Below are positions 7,003 through 14,132 of a DNA stretch of 18,038 nt, piece by piece; position 1 is the stretch's first letter, and each line of letters opens with the position of its first letter. The stretch lies in contig JACXUN010000010.1 of assembly GCA_014763905.1 (NCBI GenBank), positions 1 through 18,038 on the forward strand. Direction: 5' to 3'. The notes under the pieces were generated by a model, which had not been told where the DNA came from, did not search any database, and saw only the letters and a list, made by a program, of their open reading frames with translations. Position numbers and translations under genes: made by a program. The stretch comes from Campylobacterales bacterium (lineage in GTDB: Bacteria > Campylobacterota > Campylobacteria > Campylobacterales > Sulfurovaceae).

Positions 7003-7920
7003 TTAGATATAGGTTAAATAGTGTTTATATTTCTCATTTCGACCAAATACGATATCAAAATAGGTCGATTGAATCTTCTCGGTAATCGGTCCGCGGCATC
7101 CAGCTCCGATAATACGGGCATCTACATTTCGTACCGGAGTGATCTCCGCTGCCGTTCCAGTCAAGAACGCCTCATCCGCTACATAAATCTCTTCTCGGCT
7201 GATACGTCGTCGAATCACTTCATATCCCATATCCTGAGCGACTTCGATAACGGTTTTTTGGGTAATCGATTCCAAAGAGTTGTCATTTGGCGGAGAGATC
7301 AACTTCCCATCTTTGACCATAAAAAAACAAGCACCGCTTGCTTCCGCTACATATCCTTGATCATCCAATAAGAGTGCCTCATCATATCCGCAATCAATCG
7401 CTTCATATTTTGCCATCTGGGAGTTGAGGTAGTTGGCAGTGGCTTTAGCTTTCCCCATATTGGAGGTATTTGCCGGTCGGGTCATCGAAGCAATTTTAAG
7501 CTTGATTCCCTTTTGGAGTCCCTCTTCACCGAGGTACGCTCCCCACTCCCATGCAGCCAATACGGTTTGAACCGGGGCATTTTTGTGGTATACACCCATA
7601 ACCCCGTATCCTAAAAAGGCAAACGGTCTGAGGTAGACATTGTCCCCCGTAAACTCATTTTTTCGTAAGAGTTCAAGCTGTGCTTCATTCAACTCTTCGA
7701 CACTGTAAGGAATAGTAATCAATGTCATTTTTGCCGACTCCAAAAGTCGCTTCGTATGATCATTGAGTCGGAAAATGGCATACCCATCTTCTGTTTTATA
7801 GGCTTTGGTTCCTTCGATAACACCGTTTCCATAATGTAAAGTGTGAGAAAGAACGTGTGTTTGTGCCTCATCCCAAGGTTTAAACTCACCGTTCATCCAG
7901 ATATATTTTGCTTTATCCAT
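7003..7920 (-). CDS. ilvE: Branched-chain amino acid aminotransferase
   Basis: PLP-dependent class IV aminotransferase that makes valine, leucine and isoleucine from their 2-oxo acids with glutamate. Diagnostic features in the 305 residues: YIWMNGEFKPWDEA at the start, HTLHYGNGVIEGTKAY (about 27-42), LRPFAFLGYG, the PLP lysine K159 in GKAKATANYLNSQ, DEALLLD-GYVAEASGACFF (about 180-200) and FLTGTAAEITPV near the end. Length is normal for the family. GGAG lies about 10 bases before the ATG. It is the first gene of an apparent ilvE-SPFH-hisIE unit. On the minus strand a TTAAAAT box (7960-7954) about 30 bases upstream could be its -10 promoter element. Confidence 0.96.
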   Translation of the reverse strand: MDKAKYIWMNGEFKPWDEAQTHVLSHTLHYGNGVIEGTKAYKTEDGYAIFRLNDHTKRLLESAKMTLITIPYSVEELNEAQLELLRKNEFTGDNVYLRPFAFLGYGVMGVYHKNAPVQTVLAAWEWGAYLGEEGLQKGIKLKIASMTRPANTSNMGKAKATANYLNSQMAKYEAIDCGYDEALLLDDQGYVAEASGACFFMVKDGKLISPPNDNSLESITQKTVIEVAQDMGYEVIRRRISREEIYVADEAFLTGTAAEITPVRNVDARIIGAGCRGPITEKIQSTYFDIVFGRNEKYKHYLTYI

Positions 7921-7955
7921 ATTGTTATTGCTCCATGCAAAAATTAATGGGCGAT

Positions 7956-7976
7956 TTTAACGCAAGTTGGGTTAAA
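7956..7976. promoter_or_regulatory. TTTAAC-N9-GTTAAA dyad between ilvE and the cytochrome gene
   Basis: Two perfect 6-base arms 9 bases apart lie in the divergent region, overlapping the likely ilvE -10 box. The arms resemble TTAAC/GTTAA half-sites used by Crp/Fnr-type regulators in Campylobacter, but the usual 4-base spacing is not met. AT-rich DNA makes chance dyads common. Confidence 0.25.
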
Positions 7977-8016
7977 GCGTGTTTACCTATTACGACCCTG
8001 ACCAGTTGGAGGATAA

Positions 8017-8085
8017 ATGTTAAAAAGTTTACTCAAACATTTAAATTTAAAAGCTAAAAGCTATTATGATTACTTGAAAATTTAA
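8017..8085 (+). CDS. Possible 22-residue basic peptide upstream of the cytochrome lipoprotein
   Basis: A short frame with an excellent ribosome site, TTGGAGGATAA directly before the ATG. The predicted peptide (MLKSLLKHLNLKAK followed by SYYDYLKI) is Lys/Leu-rich and could form an amphipathic helix. It ends 16 bases before the cytochrome lipoprotein ATG, so it could act as a leader. A TATTAT box inside it (8062-8067) could instead be the promoter of the cytochrome gene, which would make this frame meaningless. I do not recognise the peptide. Confidence 0.25.
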   Translation: MLKSLLKHLNLKAKSYYDYLKI

Positions 8086-8101
8086 TACAAAGGAATCAGG
8101 T

Positions 8102-8617
8102 ATGATGAGTACAAAAGAGATTGTAATGGCTTTATCCGTTTCAGCGCTATTGGTAGGATGCGTTGATTCTTCAACCGGTGCAGCAGCACGTGCAGATATG
8201 GAAGGTGAAACAACCAAAGTTGAAGCCAAAGCGGAAGTAGCTCCGGCAGTTGAAGCAGCAGCTCCAGTAGAAGAGGCAGCCCCTGCAGCAGCTGAAAAAG
8301 CCACACCGGCAGAGACACCGGCGGCAGTAGAAGCAGCAGCTCCGGCAGAAGAAACAGCTCCGGTAGCTAAGGAAGCAGCTCCAGCAGCGGCAGTAAATCT
8401 ATCAGCATGTGGAGCATGTCACGGTGCGAACTTTGAAAATGCAGCAATGGGTGTCTCTAAAATCGTTAAAGATATGAGTCAAGAAGAGATCGTTGCTGCT
8501 CTTAAAGGATACAAAGCCGGTACGTATGGCGGTGCGATGAAAGGAGTTATGCAAGGTCAAGTAGCAGCATTTGATGATGCGATGATTGAAGCGGCTGCGG
8601 CACAAATCAAACAATAA
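8102..8617 (+). CDS. Lipid-anchored monoheme cytochrome c
   Basis: Membrane-tethered periplasmic electron carrier. The signal peptide ends in a lipobox ALLVGC (C20). Residues about 40-97 form a low-complexity Ala/Pro/Glu/Val arm of PAVEAAAPVEEAAP-like repeats, which should be extended and flexible. The heme domain (about 98-171) carries one CxxCH (C103, C106, H107) and likely Met ligands M146 or M150 in GGAMKGVMQGQ. Its heme domain is about two thirds identical to the soluble cytochrome encoded 180 bases downstream. The design resembles a swinging-arm cytochrome passing electrons between membrane complexes and soluble partners; that role is inferred. AAGGA lies 8 bases upstream of the first of two adjacent ATGs, and a hairpin terminator follows. 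Confidence 0.9.
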   Translation: MMSTKEIVMALSVSALLVGCVDSSTGAAARADMEGETTKVEAKAEVAPAVEAAAPVEEAAPAAAEKATPAETPAAVEAAAPAEETAPVAKEAAPAAAVNLSACGACHGANFENAAMGVSKIVKDMSQEEIVAALKGYKAGTYGGAMKGVMQGQVAAFDDAMIEAAAAQIKQ

Positions 8618-8635
8618 CACACGATACCGTGTATA

Positions 8636-8676
8636 GTTTCGGTCTGTTGAAGACCGAAACAATAAACCTCTTTTTT
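8636..8676 (+). terminator. Rho-independent-type terminator after the cytochrome lipoprotein
   Basis: GTTTCGGTCT, loop GTTGA, AGACCGAAAC forms a perfect 10-base-pair stem, followed after 10 bases by a run of T's (8671-8676). A smaller stem ACACG-ATAC-CGTGT lies just before it. It separates the two cytochrome genes transcriptionally. Confidence 0.75.
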
Positions 8677-8715
8677 CTCATTAACTCACATAAATTATTA
8701 TTATTCCCAGAATCT

Positions 8716-8731
8716 TGTGCTAAATAACACG
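8716..8731. promoter_or_regulatory. CRP/FNR-like dyad upstream of the cytochrome c553 gene
   Basis: TGTGC-TAAATA-ACACG is close to the TGTGA-N6-TCACA form of Crp/Fnr-family sites (one arm mismatch per side). Its centre (8723.5) falls at about -40.5 relative to the start predicted from the -10 box at 8752-8757, the typical class II activator position. Binding is inferred from position and shape only. Confidence 0.35.
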
Positions 8732-8751
8732 ATTTTTACACAAAAAAGGCA

Positions 8752-8757
8752 TATACT
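8752..8757 (+). promoter_or_regulatory. -10 box of the soluble cytochrome gene
   Basis: TATACT, about 42 bases before the ATG at 8799, is the best -10 match in this gap. No -35 box is evident, which fits an activator-dependent or Campylobacterota-style promoter. AAAAAAGGACAGG forms the ribosome site. Confidence 0.5.
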
Positions 8758-8798
8758 TCAATTCCACATATAAAAACACACAAAAAAGGACAGGAATA

Positions 8799-9083
8799 AT
8801 GAAAACTTTTGTTAAAGTAGCCGTTGTAACCGCATTGATTACCCCAACACTATTTGCAGCAAATATCGAAGGATGTAAAGGGTGTCACGGAGCAAACTTT
8901 GAAAAATCCGCAATGGGTGTATCTAAAGTCGTCAAAGATATGAGCAAAGAGCAAATCATTACAGCACTTAAAGGATATAAAGCTGGTACATACGGTGGCA
9001 ATATGAAGACCATCATGAAAGGTCAAGCTGATCCGTTAGATGACAAAGCGATCGAAGAAGTTGCGGCAGAGATTAAAAAATAA
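8799..9083 (+). CDS. Soluble periplasmic cytochrome c (c553-like)
   Basis: Small class I monoheme cytochrome c, 94 residues with a cleavable signal peptide (about 1-20, ending TLFA). The heme motif is C26-x-x-C29-H30, and a likely Met axial ligand sits in GGNMKTIMKGQ. A mature size near 8 kDa fits c553-type carriers that shuttle electrons between the quinol:cytochrome c reductase and terminal oxidases or reductases; the exact partners are not shown here. It is a clear paralogue of the anchored cytochrome upstream: ANFE--AMGVSK-VKDMS and ALKGYKAGTYGG are shared. It has its own promoter and is followed by a strong hairpin, so it appears to be a separate transcription unit. Confidence 0.93.
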   Translation: MKTFVKVAVVTALITPTLFAANIEGCKGCHGANFEKSAMGVSKVVKDMSKEQIITALKGYKAGTYGGNMKTIMKGQADPLDDKAIEEVAAEIKK

Positions 9084-9110
9084 GTTAACCTACGACATAC
9101 CTCTCTCTAC

Positions 9111-9158
9111 AAACGGCAATCGGGGCGAATCGATTGTCGTTTACTACACTTTTCCTAA
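9111..9158 (+). terminator. Terminator after the soluble cytochrome gene
   Basis: AAACGGCAATCG (9111-9122) pairs with CGATTGTCGTTT (9131-9142): 12 pairs with one G-U, around an 8-base loop. T-rich DNA follows at 9149 onward and again to 9177. Confidence 0.75.
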
Positions 9159-9204
9159 TTTTTCTTTTATTTTTTTAATTGACCGTTTTTAATAGCGATT
9201 ACGT

Positions 9205-9210
9205 TATAAT
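9205..9210 (+). promoter_or_regulatory. -10 box of the aldehyde dehydrogenase gene
   Basis: A consensus TATAAT lies about 105 bases before the likely ATG at 9316. A TTGACC at 9179-9184 could be a -35 but is 20 bases away, longer than the usual 17. The resulting leader of about 100 bases contains no structure I could identify. Confidence 0.45.
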
Positions 9211-9315
9211 CAATAGACGTTTTACATAACTATAGACTCAACGGCAAATCCTCCCTTTGGTCTGAGCATTTTATAGTTTTCTAAAAAGTTTAATCAAATG
9301 AGCAAGGATATCATA

Positions 9316-10764
9316 ATGTTTGGAATCTTTGAAGATAGTGAAACCATTAACGATGCAAAAATTTTTATGGGCAGTCAAGAAGAGACACGAGAGTTGATGC
9401 GTGACCGCCGCAGCCCTTATAGCGGTGAGGTGATCAGCCGTGCTCCGATCTGTACCGCAGAAGATACGAAAAAAGCGTTGGAGATTGCACAAAAAGCAGC
9501 TAAAATAGCCGCCAAATCACCGCTTCATCAGAGGGTTGCTTGGCTGGAAGATGTTGCCGATATGTTACGACATTATCGTGAAGATATGGCGTTGACACTG
9601 GTAGATGAAGTTGCCAAACCGTTAGCTTTTGCTCGGGTGGAGGTAGATCGATGTATTGAAACCATCGAGATTACCGCCAAAGAGTTGATCGCTCTGCATG
9701 GGGAAACCATCCCTACTGATATCGCTCCGAGCGGAAAACGTACTTTAGCTTACTTTACCCGTGTGCCAGTTGGGGTAGTTGCGTGTATTACGCCATTTAA
9801 CTTTCCGTTGAATCTGGTGGCTCATAAAATCGCTCCGGCATTGGGTGCGGGGAATGCTGTTGTATTGAAACCGACACCGGAGGCTCCTTTGACCGCCTAT
9901 AAATTGGCAAAAATGTTCAACAGTTCACAGTATGCGATCCCGGATGCTCTCTCAGTTGTCTACGGTGATGTAGAAGTGGGAAGCACCTTAGTCAAAAGTT
10001 CTATCCCCCGAGTACTCTCTTTTACCGGTTCGGTTCCGGTCGGTCATATCATAACCCAGCAGGCCGGTATCAAAAAAGTGAGTCTGGAGCTTGGCGGTAA
10101 TGCAGCGACTTTTATCGATAAGAGTGCCGATATCAAATGGGCGGCTTCAAGATGTGTCTATGGAGCCTTTGTCAATAGCGGACAGGTCTGTATCTCTCTA
10201 CAGCGTATCTATGTGCATGAAGATATCTATGAGTCGTTTGCCAATACTATCGCAAGCGAAACGAAAACGCTCAAAGTCGGTTCCCCCTATGAAGAGGATA
10301 CCTTTATGGGACCGTTAATCGATGCAGAGTCTTTAGAACGGGCTCAATCTTGGGTCGCTTCGGCACAAGAGGAGGGAGCGACGCTCTTAACCGGTGCGGA
10401 GATTATTGACGGTAGTTTCACTCCGACGGTTATGGCAGATGTAACCGATGAGATGAAGATTGTTTGTGAAGAAGTATTTGCCCCCATCGTGAGTCTGGTC
10501 AAAGTTCGTTCTTACGAAGAAGCGATTGACAAAATGAATAATTCGCCATACGGATTGCAGTTCTCGATCTTCACCAATGATTTGAGTTTGACCAAACGAT
10601 TTATAGAAGATGCTAAATGCGGCGGCGTAGTCGTCAACGATATCCCCACCCTGCGTTTTGATGTGCAACCGTATGGTGGTTCTAAGCTATCCGGAATCGG
10701 TCGAGAGGGCCCAAGATGGGCGTTAGAGGAGTTTACCGAAATAAAAAATATCGTAATCTGTTAA
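9316..10764 (+). CDS. NAD(P)-dependent aldehyde dehydrogenase family protein
   Basis: Oxidises an aldehyde to its acid with NAD(P)+. Family landmarks, numbered from the chosen start: N162 in TPFNFPLNL (oxyanion), K185 in VLKPTPEAPLT, the dinucleotide-binding FTGSVPVG (about 236-243), general base E258 in LELGGNA, and nucleophile C292 in SGQVCISLQRIYV, followed by EEVFAPI and GLQFSIFT. The SGQVCISLQRIYV form recalls the branch with lactaldehyde, succinate-semialdehyde and non-phosphorylating glyceraldehyde-3-phosphate enzymes; the substrate cannot be fixed from sequence. I chose the ATG at 9316 (482 residues) because AAGGA sits 7 bases before it; an upstream ATG at 9298 adds six residues but has no ribosome site. 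It stands alone between promoters. Confidence 0.93.
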   Translation: MFGIFEDSETINDAKIFMGSQEETRELMRDRRSPYSGEVISRAPICTAEDTKKALEIAQKAAKIAAKSPLHQRVAWLEDVADMLRHYREDMALTLVDEVAKPLAFARVEVDRCIETIEITAKELIALHGETIPTDIAPSGKRTLAYFTRVPVGVVACITPFNFPLNLVAHKIAPALGAGNAVVLKPTPEAPLTAYKLAKMFNSSQYAIPDALSVVYGDVEVGSTLVKSSIPRVLSFTGSVPVGHIITQQAGIKKVSLELGGNAATFIDKSADIKWAASRCVYGAFVNSGQVCISLQRIYVHEDIYESFANTIASETKTLKVGSPYEEDTFMGPLIDAESLERAQSWVASAQEEGATLLTGAEIIDGSFTPTVMADVTDEMKIVCEEVFAPIVSLVKVRSYEEAIDKMNNSPYGLQFSIFTNDLSLTKRFIEDAKCGGVVVNDIPTLRFDVQPYGGSKLSGIGREGPRWALEEFTEIKNIVIC

Positions 10765-10916
10765 AGCCAATAAAGAAATCATATTCAATGTTTTGATTTG
10801 TTTAAAAATTAGTATAATTAAGCTTTTTTTTAAAACTGTTTTAAAAGTGTTATATTTTTATAATATTTTTATGTTATACTAAAAAAACATCATAATAAAA
10901 AACATAAAGGAAGGTC
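10765..10916 (+). promoter_or_regulatory. AT-rich intergenic region with promoter for the DUF420 gene
   Basis: The best promoter is TGT followed by TATACT (10875-10880), an extended -10 box about 37 bases before the ATG. A TATAAT at 10812-10817 is a second candidate. No convincing terminator for the dehydrogenase gene is visible, only runs of A and T. AAGGAAGG before the ATG at 10917 is the ribosome site. Confidence 0.45.
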
Positions 10917-11396
10917 ATGGAGTATCTCTTTCAAGCGGGTTTTTTAGGAACCCGAGCTCCATATTTTATTGACATCATCACTCTTATCATCGTGGCACTT
11001 CCTGTTTTTCTTATTTTTGCGGTTGTTTTAGCAGTCAAAAGATATTATAAACTGCATCAGATGGCTCAATCATTGTTGTTTACGGTAACACTTATCGCAT
11101 TTCTCCTACTGCAATATGAGATTCAAATTCGGAGTAGTTTTGAAACTTTAATTGCTAACAGTACCTTCAATCCGCAATCGGCTTTCTATTATTACATGGT
11201 TTACTCCATTGTTGCTTTAATGACGTTCTTATTTTGGTATAGCACACTGGCGTTTGCCAAAGCCGATAGACAACGAAGAGCCCTTCCGGGACTCTATAGT
11301 CGGGGGCATAAACGGTTGGGTCGGTTGAATGGCATAGCCGTTTTAGTGACCTCTTTGATGACGGCAGGACTCTACTGGATACTTTTTGTCCTATAG
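10917..11396 (+). CDS. DUF420-family four-helix membrane protein
   Basis: Small integral membrane protein of 159 residues with four predicted helices (about 17-40, 50-67, 90-113 and 136-158). FLGTRAPYFID at the start and GHKRLGRLNGIAVL plus GLYWILF at the end match the DUF420/YozB pattern. Two candidate conserved histidines, H47 and H131, are near membrane faces. DUF420 relatives such as CtaM have been linked to assembly of heme-copper oxidases; whether that applies here is unknown. It has a strong ribosome site and extended -10 promoter. Its stop codon is followed with no gap by the ATG of the DUF523 gene, so the two are almost certainly co-expressed. Confidence 0.85.
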   Translation: MEYLFQAGFLGTRAPYFIDIITLIIVALPVFLIFAVVLAVKRYYKLHQMAQSLLFTVTLIAFLLLQYEIQIRSSFETLIANSTFNPQSAFYYYMVYSIVALMTFLFWYSTLAFAKADRQRRALPGLYSRGHKRLGRLNGIAVLVTSLMTAGLYWILFVL

Positions 11397-11834
11397 ATGA
11401 AAGTAGCCATCTCCGCCTGTCTACTGGGATGCAGTTGTCGATATGACGGAACCGACAACCTCAATGAAACGTTGCTAAAAAAGCTTTCAGATTGTGAACT
11501 GATCCCTTTTTGTCCTGAAGATGATGTATTTGGCACGCCAAGACCGACCATGGATTTGATCCAAAGCGATCATCTAATCCATGCAATCTCCAATGCTTCC
11601 GGAGAAAATCTCACACCGTCGATTCAACGCTATGCCCAAAAGTTTTTCGATACCCATCCGGATATTGATCTCTTGATCGGCAAAGATCGCAGTCCCAGCT
11701 GTGGGGTGAGAACCGCCAAAATTTATAATCTTCACAAAGAACTCATCTCGACTAAAGGGGAAGGAATCATGGTTCAAGAGGCACAACGAAGAGGTATTCC
11801 AACTTTTGGGAGTGAGGAGTATAGTACCCTTTGA
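11397..11834 (+). CDS. DUF523 / TudS-type Fe-S protein
   Basis: DUF523 protein of 145 residues, the usual single-domain length. Motifs: ISACLLG-C-YDG (6-18), CPEDDVFGTPRP (39-50), KDRSPSCG (96-103), GEGIMVQEAQRRGIPTFGSEE (121-141). Cysteines C8, C39 and C102 correspond in order and setting to the three cysteines that hold the [4Fe-4S] cluster in thiouracil desulfidase TudS, a characterised DUF523 member; E41 and S101 sit where that enzyme has catalytic residues. The likely activity is removal of sulphur from a thiolated compound, but substrate is unknown and many DUF523 proteins remain untested. The ATG abuts the DUF420 stop and has no clear ribosome site of its own, so translational coupling is likely. 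Confidence 0.88.
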   Translation: MKVAISACLLGCSCRYDGTDNLNETLLKKLSDCELIPFCPEDDVFGTPRPTMDLIQSDHLIHAISNASGENLTPSIQRYAQKFFDTHPDIDLLIGKDRSPSCGVRTAKIYNLHKELISTKGEGIMVQEAQRRGIPTFGSEEYSTL

Positions 11835-11923
11835 GCTAAAAGCGATTGATCTTCTCCTTGTTTTATACGACTTTAATCTCTCTCAAGATACCCTATTCCA
11901 TCAAAAGTTTTTAAGGATAACTG

Positions 11924-13378
11924 TTGTTAAGATCATATTTACTTTTTATATTGATTCCTCTCATAAGTGTTACACAAGAGGTCAAAGTGAAACAAAAACT
12001 CAACTGTGACATGACCCTCGATTATCGACGACTTCCCAAAGATCAAAACAGTTTTGCCGATGCGTTAACCAACGGAATTTTTTATGGACGGCTTCGTTTT
12101 CATGAGTTTTTTTATGAAAATCCAAATGATCACAGCCAAGATCATCAGATAGCCGGTGTCGGTGGGAGTATGATTTATAAGAGCGGTTATCTATCCGGAG
12201 TAGGTTTTACGACGGCTCTATATACCTCTTATAACCCTTGGCATTTAGCCGACGCAGAGGCTTCTATCTATAAATCGGGTAAAGATACACTCAGCCGTTA
12301 TGATGCTGCTACTGAGGGGGATTATGCCTTAAACTCACTGGCACAAGCCTATATCGAATACCAAGACAAACAGAGTTCATTGAAAATAGGTCGTCAACGT
12401 TTTGAGAGTTTTTTGGTCAAAAGTAACGATACCAAAATGATCCCCAATACCTTTGAGGGGGTCTCTTTGGAAACACGTCTGATCCCTTCTACTCGTATGC
12501 GTACCGCACTCTTTACCAAACAAAAACTGCGTGACCATAGTGAGTTTCATCATGTCTTAGCCTATGATGACAGCAGTGAACCCTATGCCAAATGGTTGGA
12601 AAATGATGATGGGGGAATGCATCAAGGATTGACCGTGAGCAAACTACAAGCAAACGGCATCGATGATCGCCTGTTGGTTTTGGATTTCAAAAATACGGCT
12701 CTGGAGAAAACGGTTCTGAGACTCAACTACACAGCCGTACCGGAGTTGATCTCCTCGGTAACGGCAGAAGGAACCCACCGTTTTGATGTCGATAAGTCTA
12801 AAGTAATGCCCTCATTGCGTATCATGCAGCAGTTTGATGAGGGGGCGGGAGCTATTGGCGGAGCCAATCTCATGACCAATACCATAGGATACCAAAATCC
12901 AGACTCGCTCAAAGCTCGATTGGTTGCCGCACGGATTGACTTTATCCAAGAGGTATGGAGTTTGCGTTTTGGATATAGCAGTGTCAGTGATGAAGGGGAT
13001 ATTGTCACACCGTGGAGAGGCTTTCCTACACTCAACTATAGCCGAGCTATGGGACAGAAAAACTGGCAAGCCAATACCGATAGCTTTTTGATTCGTGCCG
13101 ACTATAATTTAGGACGTGCCGGCATTATCCCCACCATGCGGATTGTGTCGCGTTATGCGATTCAAAACTTTGATGACAGTAAACCGGGTGTCCCAAGTGA
13201 CAGTCGTGTCTGGACGCTAAATATCGTCAAAAAAGGTTTCCCTGACTACCCAACCCTCTATAGCAAAATCCGCTTCGCCCATGTCGAGAGTGAGCGTAAT
13301 ACGGTAGCCATTGACGGTTCTATTAAGCCCGACGACACTTATAATGAACTGCGGCTTGAACTCAATTATTTATTCTAA
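11924..13378 (+). CDS. OprD-family outer membrane porin
   Basis: Predicted 18-strand porin of 484 residues for uptake of small polar solutes. The signal peptide is short (MLRSYLLFILIPLIS). Family features include IFYGRLRFHEFFYE, GGSMIYKSGYLSGVGFTTALY, a YIEYQDKQSSLKIGRQRFESF stretch read in two parts, DTKMIPNTFEGVSLET, and a last strand ending in LELNYLF, an aromatic C-terminus as expected for outer membrane insertion. The start is a TTG: AAGGA lies 6 bases before it and a stop codon lies two codons upstream in the same frame, so no ATG is available. The gene sits 89 bases behind the DUF523 gene. Its last 9 bases overlap the converging pgeF-like gene. The family is clear; the transported substrate is not. 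Confidence 0.88.
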   Translation: MLRSYLLFILIPLISVTQEVKVKQKLNCDMTLDYRRLPKDQNSFADALTNGIFYGRLRFHEFFYENPNDHSQDHQIAGVGGSMIYKSGYLSGVGFTTALYTSYNPWHLADAEASIYKSGKDTLSRYDAATEGDYALNSLAQAYIEYQDKQSSLKIGRQRFESFLVKSNDTKMIPNTFEGVSLETRLIPSTRMRTALFTKQKLRDHSEFHHVLAYDDSSEPYAKWLENDDGGMHQGLTVSKLQANGIDDRLLVLDFKNTALEKTVLRLNYTAVPELISSVTAEGTHRFDVDKSKVMPSLRIMQQFDEGAGAIGGANLMTNTIGYQNPDSLKARLVAARIDFIQEVWSLRFGYSSVSDEGDIVTPWRGFPTLNYSRAMGQKNWQANTDSFLIRADYNLGRAGIIPTMRIVSRYAIQNFDDSKPGVPSDSRVWTLNIVKKGFPDYPTLYSKIRFAHVESERNTVAIDGSIKPDDTYNELRLELNYLF

Positions 13379-14125
13379 TCCAATCATACTCATAAACCGA
13401 CCGCTGCAGCCCTGCTCTTTGCGATAAGAAAAATAACTATCGACTTCACAAGCAGTGCAGATACCACTGAGTTCGATATGGTCCGCTTCCAGTCCGGCTT
13501 TTAGCAGTTGCTGTTGGTTGATATGGGGGAGGTTGAGCATATATTTTCCGTTTTCTTTGGCGATGTAGGCTTCCGGATCGTCGAAAAAGTGTCGGGCGAC
13601 CTCTTCGCCGACTTCGTAACAGCATACGCCGATAGAAGGGGCGATGGCGACACGAATATCTTGGGGATCACTCTGAAATATTGTGTGCATCTTCTGTACG
13701 GTTTTGGCTGCGATCGATTGGTAGGTTCCTTTCCATCCGGCATGAACGGTAGCGACCACTTTTTGTACAGGGTCAAAAAGCAGAATCGGCACACAATCGG
13801 CAGTCAGCACTGTCAGCATAATACCGCTTTGGTCGGTGATCAATGCATCACAATCCTCAATCGCCGTCTCCAACGCTCTCCAGCCCTGCTCTATCGGTTT
13901 GTCGATAATGGTAATGTGATCACTGTGCGTTTGATTGGCGACCACAAACCGCATCGTCGGGAACTGTGCCTGAAGAGCGGCTCGATTGGCCAAGATATCG
14001 GCAGGATTCTCATTGGTATGGAGTGCCAATGAGAACGCATATGCCTGCGTGTCATCTTTTTGTGTCACCTGATGTACCAGTTTCGGATAGGATTCCAGAC
14101 TTTTGAAGGTATAGACTTGTGGCAT
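13370..14125 (-). CDS. pgeF: YfiH/PgeF-type purine nucleoside phosphorylase / peptidoglycan editing factor
   Basis: Member of the DUF152 'multicopper polyphenol oxidase' family. Characterised members act as zinc-dependent nucleoside phosphorylase/deaminase (FAMIN-like) and, in E. coli, help exclude wrong amino acids from peptidoglycan precursors. The metal-binding triad is present: H67 in QTHSDH, C111 in TADCVPILLF and H128 in VHAGWKGT; IAPSIGVCCYEV and ICTACEVDSYFSYR complete the signature. The start at 14125 is the ATG preceded by a TTG that could add one residue. It lies 7 bases after the malic enzyme stop, in one minus-strand unit. Its 3' end overlaps the porin gene by 9 bases. Which of the family activities matters here is not visible. 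Confidence 0.92.
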   Translation of the reverse strand: MPQVYTFKSLESYPKLVHQVTQKDDTQAYAFSLALHTNENPADILANRAALQAQFPTMRFVVANQTHSDHITIIDKPIEQGWRALETAIEDCDALITDQSGIMLTVLTADCVPILLFDPVQKVVATVHAGWKGTYQSIAAKTVQKMHTIFQSDPQDIRVAIAPSIGVCCYEVGEEVARHFFDDPEAYIAKENGKYMLNLPHINQQQLLKAGLEADHIELSGICTACEVDSYFSYRKEQGCSGRFMSMIGLE

Positions 14126-14132
14126 CAACGGC

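Noticed and set aside
8047..8318. Ala/Leu-rich minus-strand frames opposite the cytochrome arm.
   Set aside because: Shadow of the low-complexity Ala/Pro/Glu coding region.
8215..8400. The Ala/Pro/Glu-coding repeats as a phase-variable simple repeat.
   Set aside because: The DNA is only loosely repetitive (mixed GCA, GCT, GCC and GAA codons) with no long exact unit array, so slippage switching is unlikely.
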